This document shows positions 1 through 9,018 of a DNA stretch of 64,000 nt, piece by piece. The position numbers and the translations under genes are program-made. The notes under the pieces were generated by a model, which did no database searches, had not been told where the DNA came from, and saw nothing but the letters and a program-made list of their open reading frames with translations. Numbering within the stretch: position 1 is the first letter of the stretch; each line of letters begins with the position of its first letter. Source of the DNA: an uncultured Fretibacterium sp. (GTDB lineage: Bacteria; Synergistota; Synergistia; Synergistales; Aminobacteriaceae); contig CAMHMH010000002.1 in NCBI GenBank assembly GCA_946186205.1, forward strand, positions 124,001 through 188,000, given 5' to 3'.

Positions 1-1
1 C

Positions 2-1036
2 CTTCAGTATGAGATTGATCTTGTTACTCTTGCTACTATTGCTGACTGTATGCCCCTTCATAACCTTAACCGCTCGTTAGTCCGTTACGGAATGAGATTA
101 ATGAGGACGAATCCTCGCCGGGGACTCGCTGCTTTGTTTGACTGTTTGAGTCTCAAGAAATCACAGCTTACTGAAGAGCATTTGTCGATGAGAGTCATAC
201 CCTGCCTCAATGCCCCCGGAAGAATCGCAACGGCTGATACAGGAGTGCGCGCTTTGCTCGGAGCTGGCAGCAATGAGTCTGTGTATTCGTGCGTGAATGA
301 CTTGATGAGGATCAACAGAAGACGGCAGACCTTGACCGAGAATATAGCAACGGACATCGACAGCGGGATAATATCAGGCTCAATCACACAAAACGTACTC
401 TACAATGAGGAATGGCCCATAGGAGTCTTGAGCGGAGTCGCAAGCAGGGTATGCGCTCAGTACAACAGGCCGATAGTCTTGGCTGCTCCGACTGAGAAGA
501 AGCTCATCCGGGGCACATTGAGAGTCCCTGAGGGAGGAGATGCGGTCGGAATCTTGCGCGTAATTTCCCACAAGTTAGACGCATGGGGAGGACACAAATA
601 CGCGGCGGGGTTCTCTGTTACCGCTGAAAACTGGCAGGAAGTCCGCGACGATTTAGAGAGGATGCTCACGGATATAGAGATTGTGCCTGAAGGTGTTACG
701 CCTGTCATTAACGTACTGCCCTCGGATATAACTATTTCAGACTGGCGCGCTGTCTCTGACTTGGGGCCTTTCGGGAACAATAACCCATCACCGAAATTCT
801 TCACCTTCAACGATCCCATGAGACTCGAAATAAACATGTTAGGCAAAGACGGGAAGCACAGCTATATTCGCGTCAACAATGCAAAACTTTTAGCCTTCAA
901 CACGCCGCCTTATGATGTCGCGGAATTGTCGCCGAAAGTCAAAGGATGGATATATCACCCCCGCTTAGACTACTGGAGAAATGAAGAGCAGCTGCAATTT
1001 ATTCTTGACTGCGCTGTAACGGAAGGAGTGAATTAG
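2..1036 (+). CDS. recJ: Single-stranded-DNA-specific exonuclease RecJ, C-terminal part (5' end outside window)
   Basis: The frame is open to the left edge, so this is the end of a longer gene and the ATG at 50 is internal. The first residues seen (DLVTLATIADCMPL) match the conserved end of the DHH domain of RecJ, followed by LNAPGRI. The GGHKYAAGF motif of the DHHA1 nucleic-acid-binding domain lies near 587-615, and a C-terminal OB-like segment (DLGPFGNNNPSPKF onward) follows. RecJ is a 5'-3' single-strand exonuclease used in recombination and mismatch repair. The catalytic Asp/His motifs I-III lie upstream of the window and cannot be checked. It sits 3 bp before rel, as the upstream member of the same run of genes. 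Confidence 0.92.
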   Translation, partial: LQYEIDLVTLATIADCMPLHNLNRSLVRYGMRLMRTNPRRGLAALFDCLSLKKSQLTEEHLSMRVIPCLNAPGRIATADTGVRALLGAGSNESVYSCVNDLMRINRRRQTLTENIATDIDSGIISGSITQNVLYNEEWPIGVLSGVASRVCAQYNRPIVLAAPTEKKLIRGTLRVPEGGDAVGILRVISHKLDAWGGHKYAAGFSVTAENWQEVRDDLERMLTDIEIVPEGVTPVINVLPSDITISDWRAVSDLGPFGNNNPSPKFFTFNDPMRLEINMLGKDGKHSYIRVNNAKLLAFNTPPYDVAELSPKVKGWIYHPRLDYWRNEEQLQFILDCAVTEGVN

Positions 1037-1039
1037 AAC

Positions 1040-3370
1040 ATGGCAAAACCCCTTAAACCTATAGCCGACAAACTTGACAATATATCGTCAATCGGCTCTT
1101 CTATACCTACGATAGAAGATACGTCATCAAACTATATACATGACATGCACGAGCTGAGGGATGAAATTTTCGCGAAGATTCCCAAACATTTACAGGTTGA
1201 AATTGTCTATGCTGTGTGGCGGGATTTATGGGGTAAAGCCATGCTTGCACTGAATCCCGTACAGCTTCAGAGACTGGGAGACGCTTTTATTTTCGCGGCT
1301 GTTGCCCACCAAGACCAGAAGAGGAAATCAGGCGAGCCGTATATCATTCACACATTGAGCGCGGCATTGATACTTGCAGAGATGAGGCTTGACCTTGCTA
1401 CACTTCAGGCGGCATTGCTTCATGATGTTCTTGAAGACACTGACGTAACAGCAGAGGAAATGACAGAGAAATTCGGCCATGATGTAGAGATGCTTGTTGA
1501 CGGAGTAACGAAGCTCGCGCAGGATGACGTGAAAGAATTTATGTCGCGTGAAGATCTGACCGCTGAGAGTTTGCGCCATATGTTTATCGTGATGGCTAAA
1601 GACATTCGCGTAGTCCTCATAAAACTTGCTGACCGACTCCACAACATGAGGACACTTCAAATCATGAAGCCCGAAAAGCAGAAGAGAATAGCACGTGAGA
1701 CGATGGAAATTTACGCGCCGTTAGCTCACAGGCTCGGAATATATCAGATTAAACGTGAGCTTGAAGATTTGTCGTTCATGTATCTTCAGCCGGATATTTA
1801 CGCGGAAGTTCAGCGGCGAGTCAAAATCCGTATGCCTCAGATGGAAGAAATTATCGAGCACGCAAAGTCAGTGCTTGAAGAGAGATTGCAGAAGAATAAT
1901 ATCCCATGCCGCATAAAAGGACGGGCGAAGCATATCTACAGTATCTACGAGAAAATGCAGCGCAAGAAAATATCATTTGAGGAAATGTACGACATATTAG
2001 CCGTTCGAGTCCTCGTTAATGATGTGTCTACCTGCTATTCTGTTCTCGGTGATGTCCATTCGCTTTGGCCTCCTGTGCCTGGGCAGTTCGATGACTACAT
2101 AGCGAACCCGAAAAGCAACATGTATCAATCACTTCACACAACGGTAATGGTTGAGGGAGTTCCTCTTGAGGTTCAAATACGAACGTACGAGATGAACAAC
2201 TTTGCGGAGTATGGAGTCGCTGCTCACTGGGTATACAAAGAAGGCGGGAACAAAAAGCTACTCAAAGGCCTTAACGAGAAATTAACGATAATACGACAGA
2301 TAATTGAAGCGGGGCAGGACGGTGAAAGCACAAAAGAGTTTGTAGAAATCCTCAAGAATGACATTCTGCTTACGAGTGAGATTTACGTTTTCATGCCCGA
2401 CGGAAAGCCCAAAATACTCCCTAAAGGATCTACTGTCCTCGATTTCGCTTACGCAGTCCACACAGAGATCGGCAATCATTGCGCCGGTGCTATGGTCAAC
2501 GGGAGAATCGTACAGCTCAATACTCAGCTTCATTCGGGCGACAGAGTGAAGATACTCACCGCAACACAGACATCACCGTCAAAAGACTGGCTGCAAATCG
2601 CGGCAAGCTCAAAGACAAAAAGCAAAATACGTTCATACTTCAAGCAGGCAGAGAAGGCCGAACGTGAAGAGAAATTAGAGCGCGGATGGAAACTCATTGA
2701 CCGCGAAATGAAACGCAGGGGACTCGCTGACGTTAAGCGCGAGGACTTCACCAACATCGACGAGCAAATAATCTCTGTAGGCTCTGGGACAATGGGAGCG
2801 AGTGAGGCAGCTCAGAAATTATCACAGGCTTGGCTTCAGCATCATTCACCGTCAGCAAAGACAGAACCCGTTGAAGTTATCACAGAGCCTTCACCAAAGA
2901 AGAAAGACAACAAGTCAGATGTTCTTGTCGAGGGTGAAGCGGGAGTGAGTGTTACGTTTGCGAGTTGCTGCGACCCTGTGCCGGGTGATGACATTATCGG
3001 CTACTCGTCAGCAAGAAGAGGAATAACGATTCACAGAAGGGACTGCCGTAATATAGCGGGCAAATCTGAAGGGCGTATTATCCCGGTTGAATGGTCATTG
3101 CAGGATTACAGCCTCACAGGCGGCAAGCGTCCCAACATGTACACAGCCCGGCTCAAGATTGAGGGAGAAGACAGAAACGAGCTTTTAGCAGACACAACGA
3201 AAGCTATCGGGCTTGAAGGAGTCAGCATAGCAGGTATTAAAGCAGGGACAGCGGGAAATAGTTTAGTGCGTATGAAAATGGAAGTAAGAGTTAGAGACCT
3301 TCAGCACCTTTACTCGGCCATGTCGAGAATTAACGAGGTGCGCGGGATTATCAGCGTCGAAAGGGATTGA
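1040..3370 (+). CDS. rel: Bifunctional (p)ppGpp synthetase/hydrolase, Rel family
   Basis: A 776-residue protein, the usual length for long Rel/RelA/SpoT enzymes. Domains in order: HD hydrolase with an intact HDVLEDT motif near residue 128, a synthetase domain with YQSLHTT near 362, a TGS domain beginning near 448 (YVFMPDGKPK), a conserved Cys-Cys region near 639 (ASCCDPVPGD), and a C-terminal ACT domain from about 700. The intact HD residues suggest it can both make and degrade the alarmone, as expected where only one long Rel is present; that is inference. It starts at ATG with a GGAAGGAG box about 11 bases upstream, overlapping the end of recJ, and is followed 4 bases later by dtd, the common rel-dtd pairing. 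Confidence 0.96.
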   Translation: MAKPLKPIADKLDNISSIGSSIPTIEDTSSNYIHDMHELRDEIFAKIPKHLQVEIVYAVWRDLWGKAMLALNPVQLQRLGDAFIFAAVAHQDQKRKSGEPYIIHTLSAALILAEMRLDLATLQAALLHDVLEDTDVTAEEMTEKFGHDVEMLVDGVTKLAQDDVKEFMSREDLTAESLRHMFIVMAKDIRVVLIKLADRLHNMRTLQIMKPEKQKRIARETMEIYAPLAHRLGIYQIKRELEDLSFMYLQPDIYAEVQRRVKIRMPQMEEIIEHAKSVLEERLQKNNIPCRIKGRAKHIYSIYEKMQRKKISFEEMYDILAVRVLVNDVSTCYSVLGDVHSLWPPVPGQFDDYIANPKSNMYQSLHTTVMVEGVPLEVQIRTYEMNNFAEYGVAAHWVYKEGGNKKLLKGLNEKLTIIRQIIEAGQDGESTKEFVEILKNDILLTSEIYVFMPDGKPKILPKGSTVLDFAYAVHTEIGNHCAGAMVNGRIVQLNTQLHSGDRVKILTATQTSPSKDWLQIAASSKTKSKIRSYFKQAEKAEREEKLERGWKLIDREMKRRGLADVKREDFTNIDEQIISVGSGTMGASEAAQKLSQAWLQHHSPSAKTEPVEVITEPSPKKKDNKSDVLVEGEAGVSVTFASCCDPVPGDDIIGYSSARRGITIHRRDCRNIAGKSEGRIIPVEWSLQDYSLTGGKRPNMYTARLKIEGEDRNELLADTTKAIGLEGVSIAGIKAGTAGNSLVRMKMEVRVRDLQHLYSAMSRINEVRGIISVERD

Positions 3371-3374
3371 GCGA

Positions 3375-3818
3375 ATGAGATTATTAATACAGCGTGTGAA
3401 AAGGGCTTCCGTAACAATCAACAGCAAAGAGAAAAGAGACATCAATCACGGAATGTGCGTATTTGTCGGAGTGACTCACGGTGATGATACAAAGTGTGCG
3501 GACTGGTTAGCGGATAAGTTGACGGGCTTACGAATATTTGAAGATGATGAAGGGAAAATAAATCTCTCAGTGAAAGATGTTGACGGCGAAATATTATTAG
3601 TGTCCCAGTTCTCACTGTATGCTTCATGCGCGAAAGGAAGAAGGCCGAGCTTCACGGACGCTGCCAAACCTGACGAGGCGGAAAAGCTATATGATTATTT
3701 TGTGGAACGTGTAAAATTATCCGGCATAAAGAATGTGCAATGCGGTGAATTTGGTGCTGATATGATTGTCGAGATTATCAACGACGGGCCATTAACATTT
3801 ATCATAGACAGCATATAA
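3375..3818 (+). CDS. dtd: D-aminoacyl-tRNA deacylase
   Basis: A 147-residue protein of typical Dtd length. It starts MRLLIQRVKRASV, has the SQFSL motif (variant of the catalytic SQFTL, near residue 76) and ends with a DGPLTF motif corresponding to the family's NGPVT cross-subunit proline motif. Dtd hydrolyses D-amino acids, and glycine, from mischarged tRNA in the cytoplasm. It lies 4 bases after rel and 16 bases before the metallohydrolase, in a likely operon. Confidence 0.95.
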   Translation: MRLLIQRVKRASVTINSKEKRDINHGMCVFVGVTHGDDTKCADWLADKLTGLRIFEDDEGKINLSVKDVDGEILLVSQFSLYASCAKGRRPSFTDAAKPDEAEKLYDYFVERVKLSGIKNVQCGEFGADMIVEIINDGPLTFIIDSI

Positions 3819-3834
3819 CGGAGGAGGAAAAATT

Positions 3835-4470
3835 TTGCAGTACAAACGCTTTCCATTGGGGGCATTGTGGACTAACGGCTATTTGTTCTGGGACGATGAG
3901 ACGCGCGAGGCATTCTTCATTGACCCGGGCGGAAAGACTGAGGACGTAACAAACTTCATGGCCGGCAACAATCTCACACTCAAAATGATTTTGCTGACAC
4001 ACGGACATATTGACCACACGGCCGGGATTAATGAGCTTGTCCCGTTCACAGGAGATAACATCTACATACATTCGGGCGATGCTGAAATGCTCCGTCATCC
4101 GTCAAGAGAGCTTCAGGCGTTATTAGGCGTGAAATTCGGAGGGCTTGAGGCGTTCAAAGAAATATCTGACGGAAGGACAATAGATTTTCCCGGCTACACA
4201 GTGAAGACGATCGCGACTCCCGGGCACACAGAGGGCAGCGTGTGCTTTCTCATAACGGACAAGGACGGCCATAAAGTTTTGGTGTCGGGTGATACTCTTT
4301 TTGCTCAGAGCGTGGGACGTACAGACCTTGAGGGCGGCGATGATGTGAAACTTGAGGCATCATTGAGAAGGCTCGCGGAATTTGACGACGGACTTCACGT
4401 TTTGCCCGGTCATGGCCCTGATACAAGCATAGGTTCAGAGCGTGAACTCAATCCCTATTGGCCGAGGTAG
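3835..4470 (+). CDS. Metallo-beta-lactamase-fold hydrolase (glyoxalase II-like)
   Basis: A 211-residue MBL-fold protein. Zinc ligands are visible as THGHIDH at residues 55-61, the PGHTEGS loop, the SGDTLF motif and the late PGHGPDT loop, the same pattern as small hydroxyacylglutathione hydrolase-like proteins. The C-terminal glutathione-binding domain of true glyoxalase II is absent, so the substrate is unknown. The start is TTG at 3835, supported by a strong GGAGGAGG box about 6 bases upstream and no better codon nearby. In Synergistota-like genomes it sits between dtd and mreB, as here. Confidence 0.85.
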   Translation: MQYKRFPLGALWTNGYLFWDDETREAFFIDPGGKTEDVTNFMAGNNLTLKMILLTHGHIDHTAGINELVPFTGDNIYIHSGDAEMLRHPSRELQALLGVKFGGLEAFKEISDGRTIDFPGYTVKTIATPGHTEGSVCFLITDKDGHKVLVSGDTLFAQSVGRTDLEGGDDVKLEASLRRLAEFDDGLHVLPGHGPDTSIGSERELNPYWPR

Positions 4471-4477
4471 AGTCATC

Positions 4478-5533
4478 ATGTTCAAAGTATTTTCGGGTAT
4501 GCTGGGAATGGACGTAGGAATCGATTTAGGCTCGTCAAATGTTGTTGTCTACGTCAAGGATAAAGGCATCGTGTTCAGTGAGCCTTCAGCAGTTGCGGTG
4601 AAGAAACGCCCTCGCGGTGAAGGCAACGAGGTTATAGCAGTCGGAGAGTCAGCAAAAGCAATGTCGGGAAAAGTTCCTTCAGGTATCGAGGCAATATGGC
4701 CGCTTGAAGGGGGAGTGATCGCAAACTTCGACATGACTCAGGAATTAATCAAATACTGTTTGCGCCGTGTAAGCTCAAATAATACCTTCATGGTTCACCC
4801 CCGTGTAGTAATCTCAATCCCCGCAGAAGTTACAGAGGTCGAACGAAAAGCAGTAATTGACGCAACATTAGGAGCGGGCGCGAGCGAGGCATACGTTGTT
4901 GAAGAGCCAATAAGCGCGGCGTTAGGCGTGGGGCTTCCGATCGATAAGCCGTCGGGCTGCATGATTATCGACATCGGGGGCGGAACATCAGAAGTCAGCG
5001 TAATATCACTCGGCGGAATTGTCGTAACATCTTCACTCAGGACAGCCGGCAAAATGATGGACAACGCAATAATCACGATGGTACGTCAGAGATACGCGCT
5101 GTTAATCGGTGAGTCTACTGCTGAGGAAGTCAAGAACACAATCGGATCTGCTCTGCCCCTGAATCCTGAGCTTGAAATGAGCGTGAAGGGCCGCGACTTG
5201 TCCGACGGTCTCCCAAAGTCCGACATGGTTTCGTCAATAGAAGTGCGCGAGGCAATGGAGCCTATTTTTACGGGCATTGAAGACATGGTGAAAGTTGCGC
5301 TTGAGAAGATGCCGCCCGAGCTCGCAAAAGATGTTGTTGACCGGGGAATAATTTTGACGGGAGGCGTTGCGATGATGAGGGGATTTTCTGAGAGACTCTC
5401 ACGCGCTATAAACACTCCCGTAATTGTCGCTGAACAGCCGCTGAACTCTGTAGCTTTGGGAGTCGGAAAAATACTAGACAATCTCGGCGAAATGAAACGC
5501 GGTTTGATGTCAGTGCAGCACGGTTCGCGCTAA
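4478..5533 (+). CDS. mreB: Rod shape-determining protein MreB
   Basis: A 351-residue bacterial actin. It shows the phosphate-1 motif GIDLGSSN near the N-terminus, the phosphate-2 motif DIGGGTSEV and the adenosine motif LTGGVAMMRG. MreB forms membrane-associated filaments that guide the elongation machinery. I chose the ATG at 4478 (MFKVFSGM) because MreB proteins begin with such a short hydrophobic stretch; a GTG at 4442 would add 12 unusual residues and overlap the previous gene by 29 bases. mreC follows directly with no gap, so the mre genes are translationally linked. Confidence 0.96.
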   Translation: MFKVFSGMLGMDVGIDLGSSNVVVYVKDKGIVFSEPSAVAVKKRPRGEGNEVIAVGESAKAMSGKVPSGIEAIWPLEGGVIANFDMTQELIKYCLRRVSSNNTFMVHPRVVISIPAEVTEVERKAVIDATLGAGASEAYVVEEPISAALGVGLPIDKPSGCMIIDIGGGTSEVSVISLGGIVVTSSLRTAGKMMDNAIITMVRQRYALLIGESTAEEVKNTIGSALPLNPELEMSVKGRDLSDGLPKSDMVSSIEVREAMEPIFTGIEDMVKVALEKMPPELAKDVVDRGIILTGGVAMMRGFSERLSRAINTPVIVAEQPLNSVALGVGKILDNLGEMKRGLMSVQHGSR

Positions 5534-6301
5534 ATGGACAACAGCAGGAACAACACACGCGAATTTGTTCACGGCCTGACAGCATTAATACTCGCATTAT
5601 TTCTCTTGGGCGTAAGCTCCGGGCTTGGCGTGATGAAAAGCATCGTTGACCTTTGGGGGGCTGTGCTGTTTATCCCTGAATACCCCGCTGTAGTGATGAG
5701 GGAAATATATTTAGGCTGGCGTTCGTGGTCTCGTGATAAAAATCTTCTTGCCTCTGAGGTAACGAGACTGCGGAATGAGAATGCCTCTTTGCGTCTGGAG
5801 CTTGCGAAAATTGCGGGTGAAAGAGTTTTCTCTGATGACAAGAACAACGCCAACACAGCACGTGTAACTTTGCGCGCGCCAATGTCATGGTGGAGCGAAA
5901 TACGAATCGACAGAGGAAGCAAGGACAACATAACGCAGGGGCTGCCAGTTTTCAGCGGCGGCTATCTTATAGGACGAGTCAGCACAGTGTCAATGCTTTC
6001 TTCATGGGCTGAGCTCATAACATCATCTTCATTCATGATACCTGCTGTCATTGAGGAGACTCGCGAGCTTGGAGTCGTTGCGGGAGACGGGAGCGGATCT
6101 GTTTTGCTGAGATATATACCAGCGGGGCGCGGAGTCCGTGCGGGAATGAAAGTCAGTACGGCCATGATAGGCGAGGAATTGCCGCCGGGACTCCCAATCG
6201 GACAAATTGCGGGCGAGTTTAACATAGGGACAGACGGCTACACAACGTACAGGATTGAGCCGGGCGCGGACTTGTCGAGATTTTACACGGTGAATTATTG
6301 A
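5534..6301 (+). CDS. mreC: Rod shape-determining protein MreC
   Basis: A 255-residue protein with a short cytoplasmic start, one membrane helix near residues 12-32, a coiled-coil (LASEVTRLRNENASLRLEL) near 72-90, and the beta-sandwich periplasmic part typical of MreC, with motifs like RAPMSWWSEIRIDRGS and GLPVFSGGYLIGRV. MreC links MreB to PBP2 and RodA in the periplasm. The ATG follows the mreB stop directly, and its stop overlaps the mreD start (TGATG). Confidence 0.93.
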   Translation: MDNSRNNTREFVHGLTALILALFLLGVSSGLGVMKSIVDLWGAVLFIPEYPAVVMREIYLGWRSWSRDKNLLASEVTRLRNENASLRLELAKIAGERVFSDDKNNANTARVTLRAPMSWWSEIRIDRGSKDNITQGLPVFSGGYLIGRVSTVSMLSSWAELITSSSFMIPAVIEETRELGVVAGDGSGSVLLRYIPAGRGVRAGMKVSTAMIGEELPPGLPIGQIAGEFNIGTDGYTTYRIEPGADLSRFYTVNY

Positions 6302-6774
6302 TGATGCTGATAATTTTATGGCTGATACAAGACTTGCTGACTGTCTTCACAGGAGGAGGAATGCAGATCCCCGGCCTGTTCATGTTAGGGGTAGTGTTCC
6401 GGCTTTTGTTCTCGGACAACAACAACGACGACGGAAATTTGTGGGCAATATGGAGCGCGTTTGCCGGGGGAATTTTGTGGGACTTGCGATGGGTCGGCAT
6501 CCCCGGATTTTTCACGCTCGGTTATGTGGTTGTCGTTCTGATTGTGATACAGGTCTGGGGAATCATACCTCCTCAAGGCAGGGTATCAGGATCAAGCCTC
6601 TTAGTGTTCATACTTCTTGAATGCTCGCAGTTAGTACCGCCGTTATTACCCGTTTTGATATTGGGAGGCAACACAGGCGGAGGATATTTCCTCATGCAGC
6701 AGGTTTACTCATTGCCCGCAATACTCTTCACAATGTACATGTACTTTCAGAAAGTAAGGGACACTCAAATATAA
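6301..6774 (+). CDS. mreD: Rod shape-determining protein MreD
   Basis: A protein of about 157 residues made almost entirely of hydrophobic segments (roughly five membrane helices), in the invariant position between mreC and the PBP2 gene. MreD is poorly conserved in sequence, so the call rests on position, length and topology. The ATG at 6301 overlaps the last base of the mreC stop; a TTG three bases earlier is possible but less likely. Confidence 0.85.
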   Translation: MMLIILWLIQDLLTVFTGGGMQIPGLFMLGVVFRLLFSDNNNDDGNLWAIWSAFAGGILWDLRWVGIPGFFTLGYVVVVLIVIQVWGIIPPQGRVSGSSLLVFILLECSQLVPPLLPVLILGGNTGGGYFLMQQVYSLPAILFTMYMYFQKVRDTQI

Positions 6775-8487
6775 ATGGAGACGTTAGACATAAGGCTGAA
6801 ATTTTTCATGTCAGGGATATTCTTATCGGTCGCAGTATTAATCACAGGGCTTTATTTGTGCCAGATATACCAAGGCGACAAGTATATACGCCTCGCGCAC
6901 AACAACAGATTGAGAATGATACGGTTCCCCGCGCCGAGAGGAGAAATTTTTGACCGCAACGGAGTCCCCCTCGCAGTTAATGATACAACCTTCTGCATTA
7001 TGGGTTACCCTTTAGACCTCAACACGCCGGAAAAATTATCGCACCTCAGCAAAATATTAATGCGTCACGGAATCCCCTTCACAGTTTCAGACTTAGAGAA
7101 AACAATAAAGCAGCAACGTTTAGCACCTTACCGCGTAATGAAGATAGTACCCAATCTCACAATGACACAAATGGCAGAACTGATTGCTGACTATGAATTT
7201 CCGCATGAACTGTTTCCCCTCAGCGTTTGGAGAAGGACTTACCCGGCAGGAACTACAGCGGCAAACATCATCGGCTACATCGGCGAAATCTCAGAAAGCG
7301 AGCTTGAGTCACGTTCGGAGGAAGGCTACAACGGCGGCGACTTAATCGGGAAGTCAGGAATCGAACGCTCATATGAGTCTGTCTTGCGCGGTTCACCGGG
7401 TCAGGAAGCACTAGAGGTTGACGCAAGAGGACGCAAAGTCAGGACGCTCGACGCGAATCCGTCTGTGAAGGGTGAAGATTTGCATTTGACTCTTGACATG
7501 GGAGCGCAGAAATTAGCGGTTGAACTCCTCAAGAACTGGAAGGGAGCAATCGTAGCAATGAACATTGAGACGGGAGAAATTTTAGCGTTGGCATCATCAC
7601 CGGTTTACGACAACAACCCGTTATCGTGGGGAGTCTCCGCCCGCGAATGGAACGCAATAATGAATGACCCTCAAAGGCCAATGCTTAACCGCGCAATCGC
7701 CGGAGTCTATCCGCCCGCGTCAACATTCAAAGCCTTCATGTCAATCGCATCGCTTGAGGAAAATTCTATAACTCAGTCAACAATGATAGCTTGCCGGGGA
7801 GGATTGCGATTCGGCTCTCACCTCTTCAAGTGCTGGAAACATTCCGGGCATGGTTCGCTTAATGTGATTGGAGGATTGCAACATTCATGTGATGTATTCT
7901 TCTATCAGACGGGACTTAGGACGGGAATCGATGACCTCATCAAATGGGGCAGAAAGTTTCATCTCGGTGAGCCGACTGGAATTGATTTGCCCGGTGAAAG
8001 CGGCGGAAATATCGCGGGGCCTGAGTGGAAGATGAGACGATTCAAATCTCAATGGTCAGGCGGTGATACGGTGAATTACTCAATAGGACAAGGCTACATG
8101 CTAATGACCCCGGTACAAATAGCGCGGCTTTATGCAGCAATCGCTAACGGCGGGAAAATGGTTACACCTCACCTTCACGCAAAAGGCTACAAAGTCCCGG
8201 AGAATATCGGACTCAATCCCGCAAAGCTCGACATTGTACGCAGAGGACTCGAAGCAGTTGTGAGCCGGGGAACAGGATCAAGGGCCGGGCGATTCGGTGT
8301 TCACGTTGCGGGCAAAACAGGAACGGCGCAAAACTCTCACGGTGATGATCACGCGCTGTTTGCGGGGTATGCTCCTGCTGAAGCTCCGAAGTATGTAGCT
8401 GTTGCTGTCGTTGAAGGAGGCAAACACGGAAGCAGCGTTGCCGGGCCTATGGTTGGTCAGATGCTCGCACATTTGCTCTCACATTAA
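6775..8487 (+). CDS. mrdA: Penicillin-binding protein 2 (elongation transpeptidase)
   Basis: A 570-residue class B PBP: one N-terminal membrane helix (about 12-32), the dimerisation domain with RGEIFDRNG, and a C-terminal transpeptidase. The catalytic serine is S316 in the S-T-F-K motif, the second motif is SCD (near 368), and the third is K514-T-G-T. It cross-links peptidoglycan during cell elongation with RodA and MreBCD. It starts at the base after the mreD stop and is the last gene of the + operon, convergent with the 8496-8918 gene. No rodA is adjacent. Confidence 0.95.
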   Translation: METLDIRLKFFMSGIFLSVAVLITGLYLCQIYQGDKYIRLAHNNRLRMIRFPAPRGEIFDRNGVPLAVNDTTFCIMGYPLDLNTPEKLSHLSKILMRHGIPFTVSDLEKTIKQQRLAPYRVMKIVPNLTMTQMAELIADYEFPHELFPLSVWRRTYPAGTTAANIIGYIGEISESELESRSEEGYNGGDLIGKSGIERSYESVLRGSPGQEALEVDARGRKVRTLDANPSVKGEDLHLTLDMGAQKLAVELLKNWKGAIVAMNIETGEILALASSPVYDNNPLSWGVSAREWNAIMNDPQRPMLNRAIAGVYPPASTFKAFMSIASLEENSITQSTMIACRGGLRFGSHLFKCWKHSGHGSLNVIGGLQHSCDVFFYQTGLRTGIDDLIKWGRKFHLGEPTGIDLPGESGGNIAGPEWKMRRFKSQWSGGDTVNYSIGQGYMLMTPVQIARLYAAIANGGKMVTPHLHAKGYKVPENIGLNPAKLDIVRRGLEAVVSRGTGSRAGRFGVHVAGKTGTAQNSHGDDHALFAGYAPAEAPKYVAVAVVEGGKHGSSVAGPMVGQMLAHLLSH

Positions 8488-8495
8488 CATTACTT

Positions 8496-8918
8496 TCACT
8501 CTTTCTTGTGCTCGTTGCTCCATGAAGGCTGGACGCTCTCAATGATTAAATCATGGCCGGCTTTCACTGCGACTTGATACTCATCTTCATACACAATTTC
8601 ACCGGGGGTGTTAGTGTAGACGACATAGAAAGGGTGATTGTATTTCTCAAGAAGTTTCATTGCGGGAGTAATAAGCCTCATCATCTCTTCTGTGTTCTCG
8701 GTCTTGAAGAAGCACACAACATTTTCTTGTCTCTGGCACTGAGGCGGCCACGGGAGAATCTCAGAGAACCACAAATCAATCTCACGGAATAATTCTGCGT
8801 CTTCAGAGTCCATAATGTCTTTCTGAATCAATCCCCAGCACATAGAGAAGATGCCCTTTGCGTACATTGTGTTTTCTGCAAGCTCGCGGCCCTGAATGCG
8901 AACGTATTTGAATCTCAT
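8496..8918 (-). CDS. Conserved-looking hypothetical protein, 140 residues
   Basis: I do not recognise this family. The protein is soluble and acidic, with no signal peptide or membrane helix, and is rich in aromatic residues (RFKYVRIQGREL at the start, DLWFSEILPWPPQ in the middle, HPFYVVYTN near the end). I chose the ATG at 8918 because an AAGGGGG box lies about 8 bases upstream, and because a good promoter (8941-8969) covers the longer start at 8969, which would add 17 residues. It is monocistronic and convergent with mrdA. Function unknown. Confidence 0.6.
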   Translation of the reverse strand: MRFKYVRIQGRELAENTMYAKGIFSMCWGLIQKDIMDSEDAELFREIDLWFSEILPWPPQCQRQENVVCFFKTENTEEMMRLITPAMKLLEKYNHPFYVVYTNTPGEIVYEDEYQVAVKAGHDLIIESVQPSWSNEHKKE

Positions 8919-8940
8919 GGTTAATGCCCCCTTTGCGCGG

Positions 8941-8969
8941 ATTATATTATGTCCGGGGATAAGTCGCAA
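8941..8969 (-). promoter_or_regulatory. Sigma-70-type promoter for the 140-residue orphan
   Basis: On the minus strand, TTGCGA (8969-8964) and TATAAT (8946-8941) are separated by exactly 17 bases. Predicted transcription starts about 15 bases before the ATG at 8918, giving a very short leader. Confidence 0.65.
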
Positions 8970-8972
8970 AAC

Positions 8973-9003
8973 AAAAAATCCTCCCGGTGATGTCAGGAGG
9001 ATT
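8973..9003 (-). terminator. Intrinsic terminator of the HNH/coiled-coil module
   Basis: On the minus strand, AATCCTCC (9003-8996) pairs perfectly with GGAGGATT (8984-8977) around an 11-base loop and is followed by a T run. It lies 15 bases after the stop of the 9019-10008 gene and ends that transcript just before the promoter of the next minus-strand gene. Confidence 0.75.
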
Positions 9004-9018
9004 CATTGATTCTGAAAG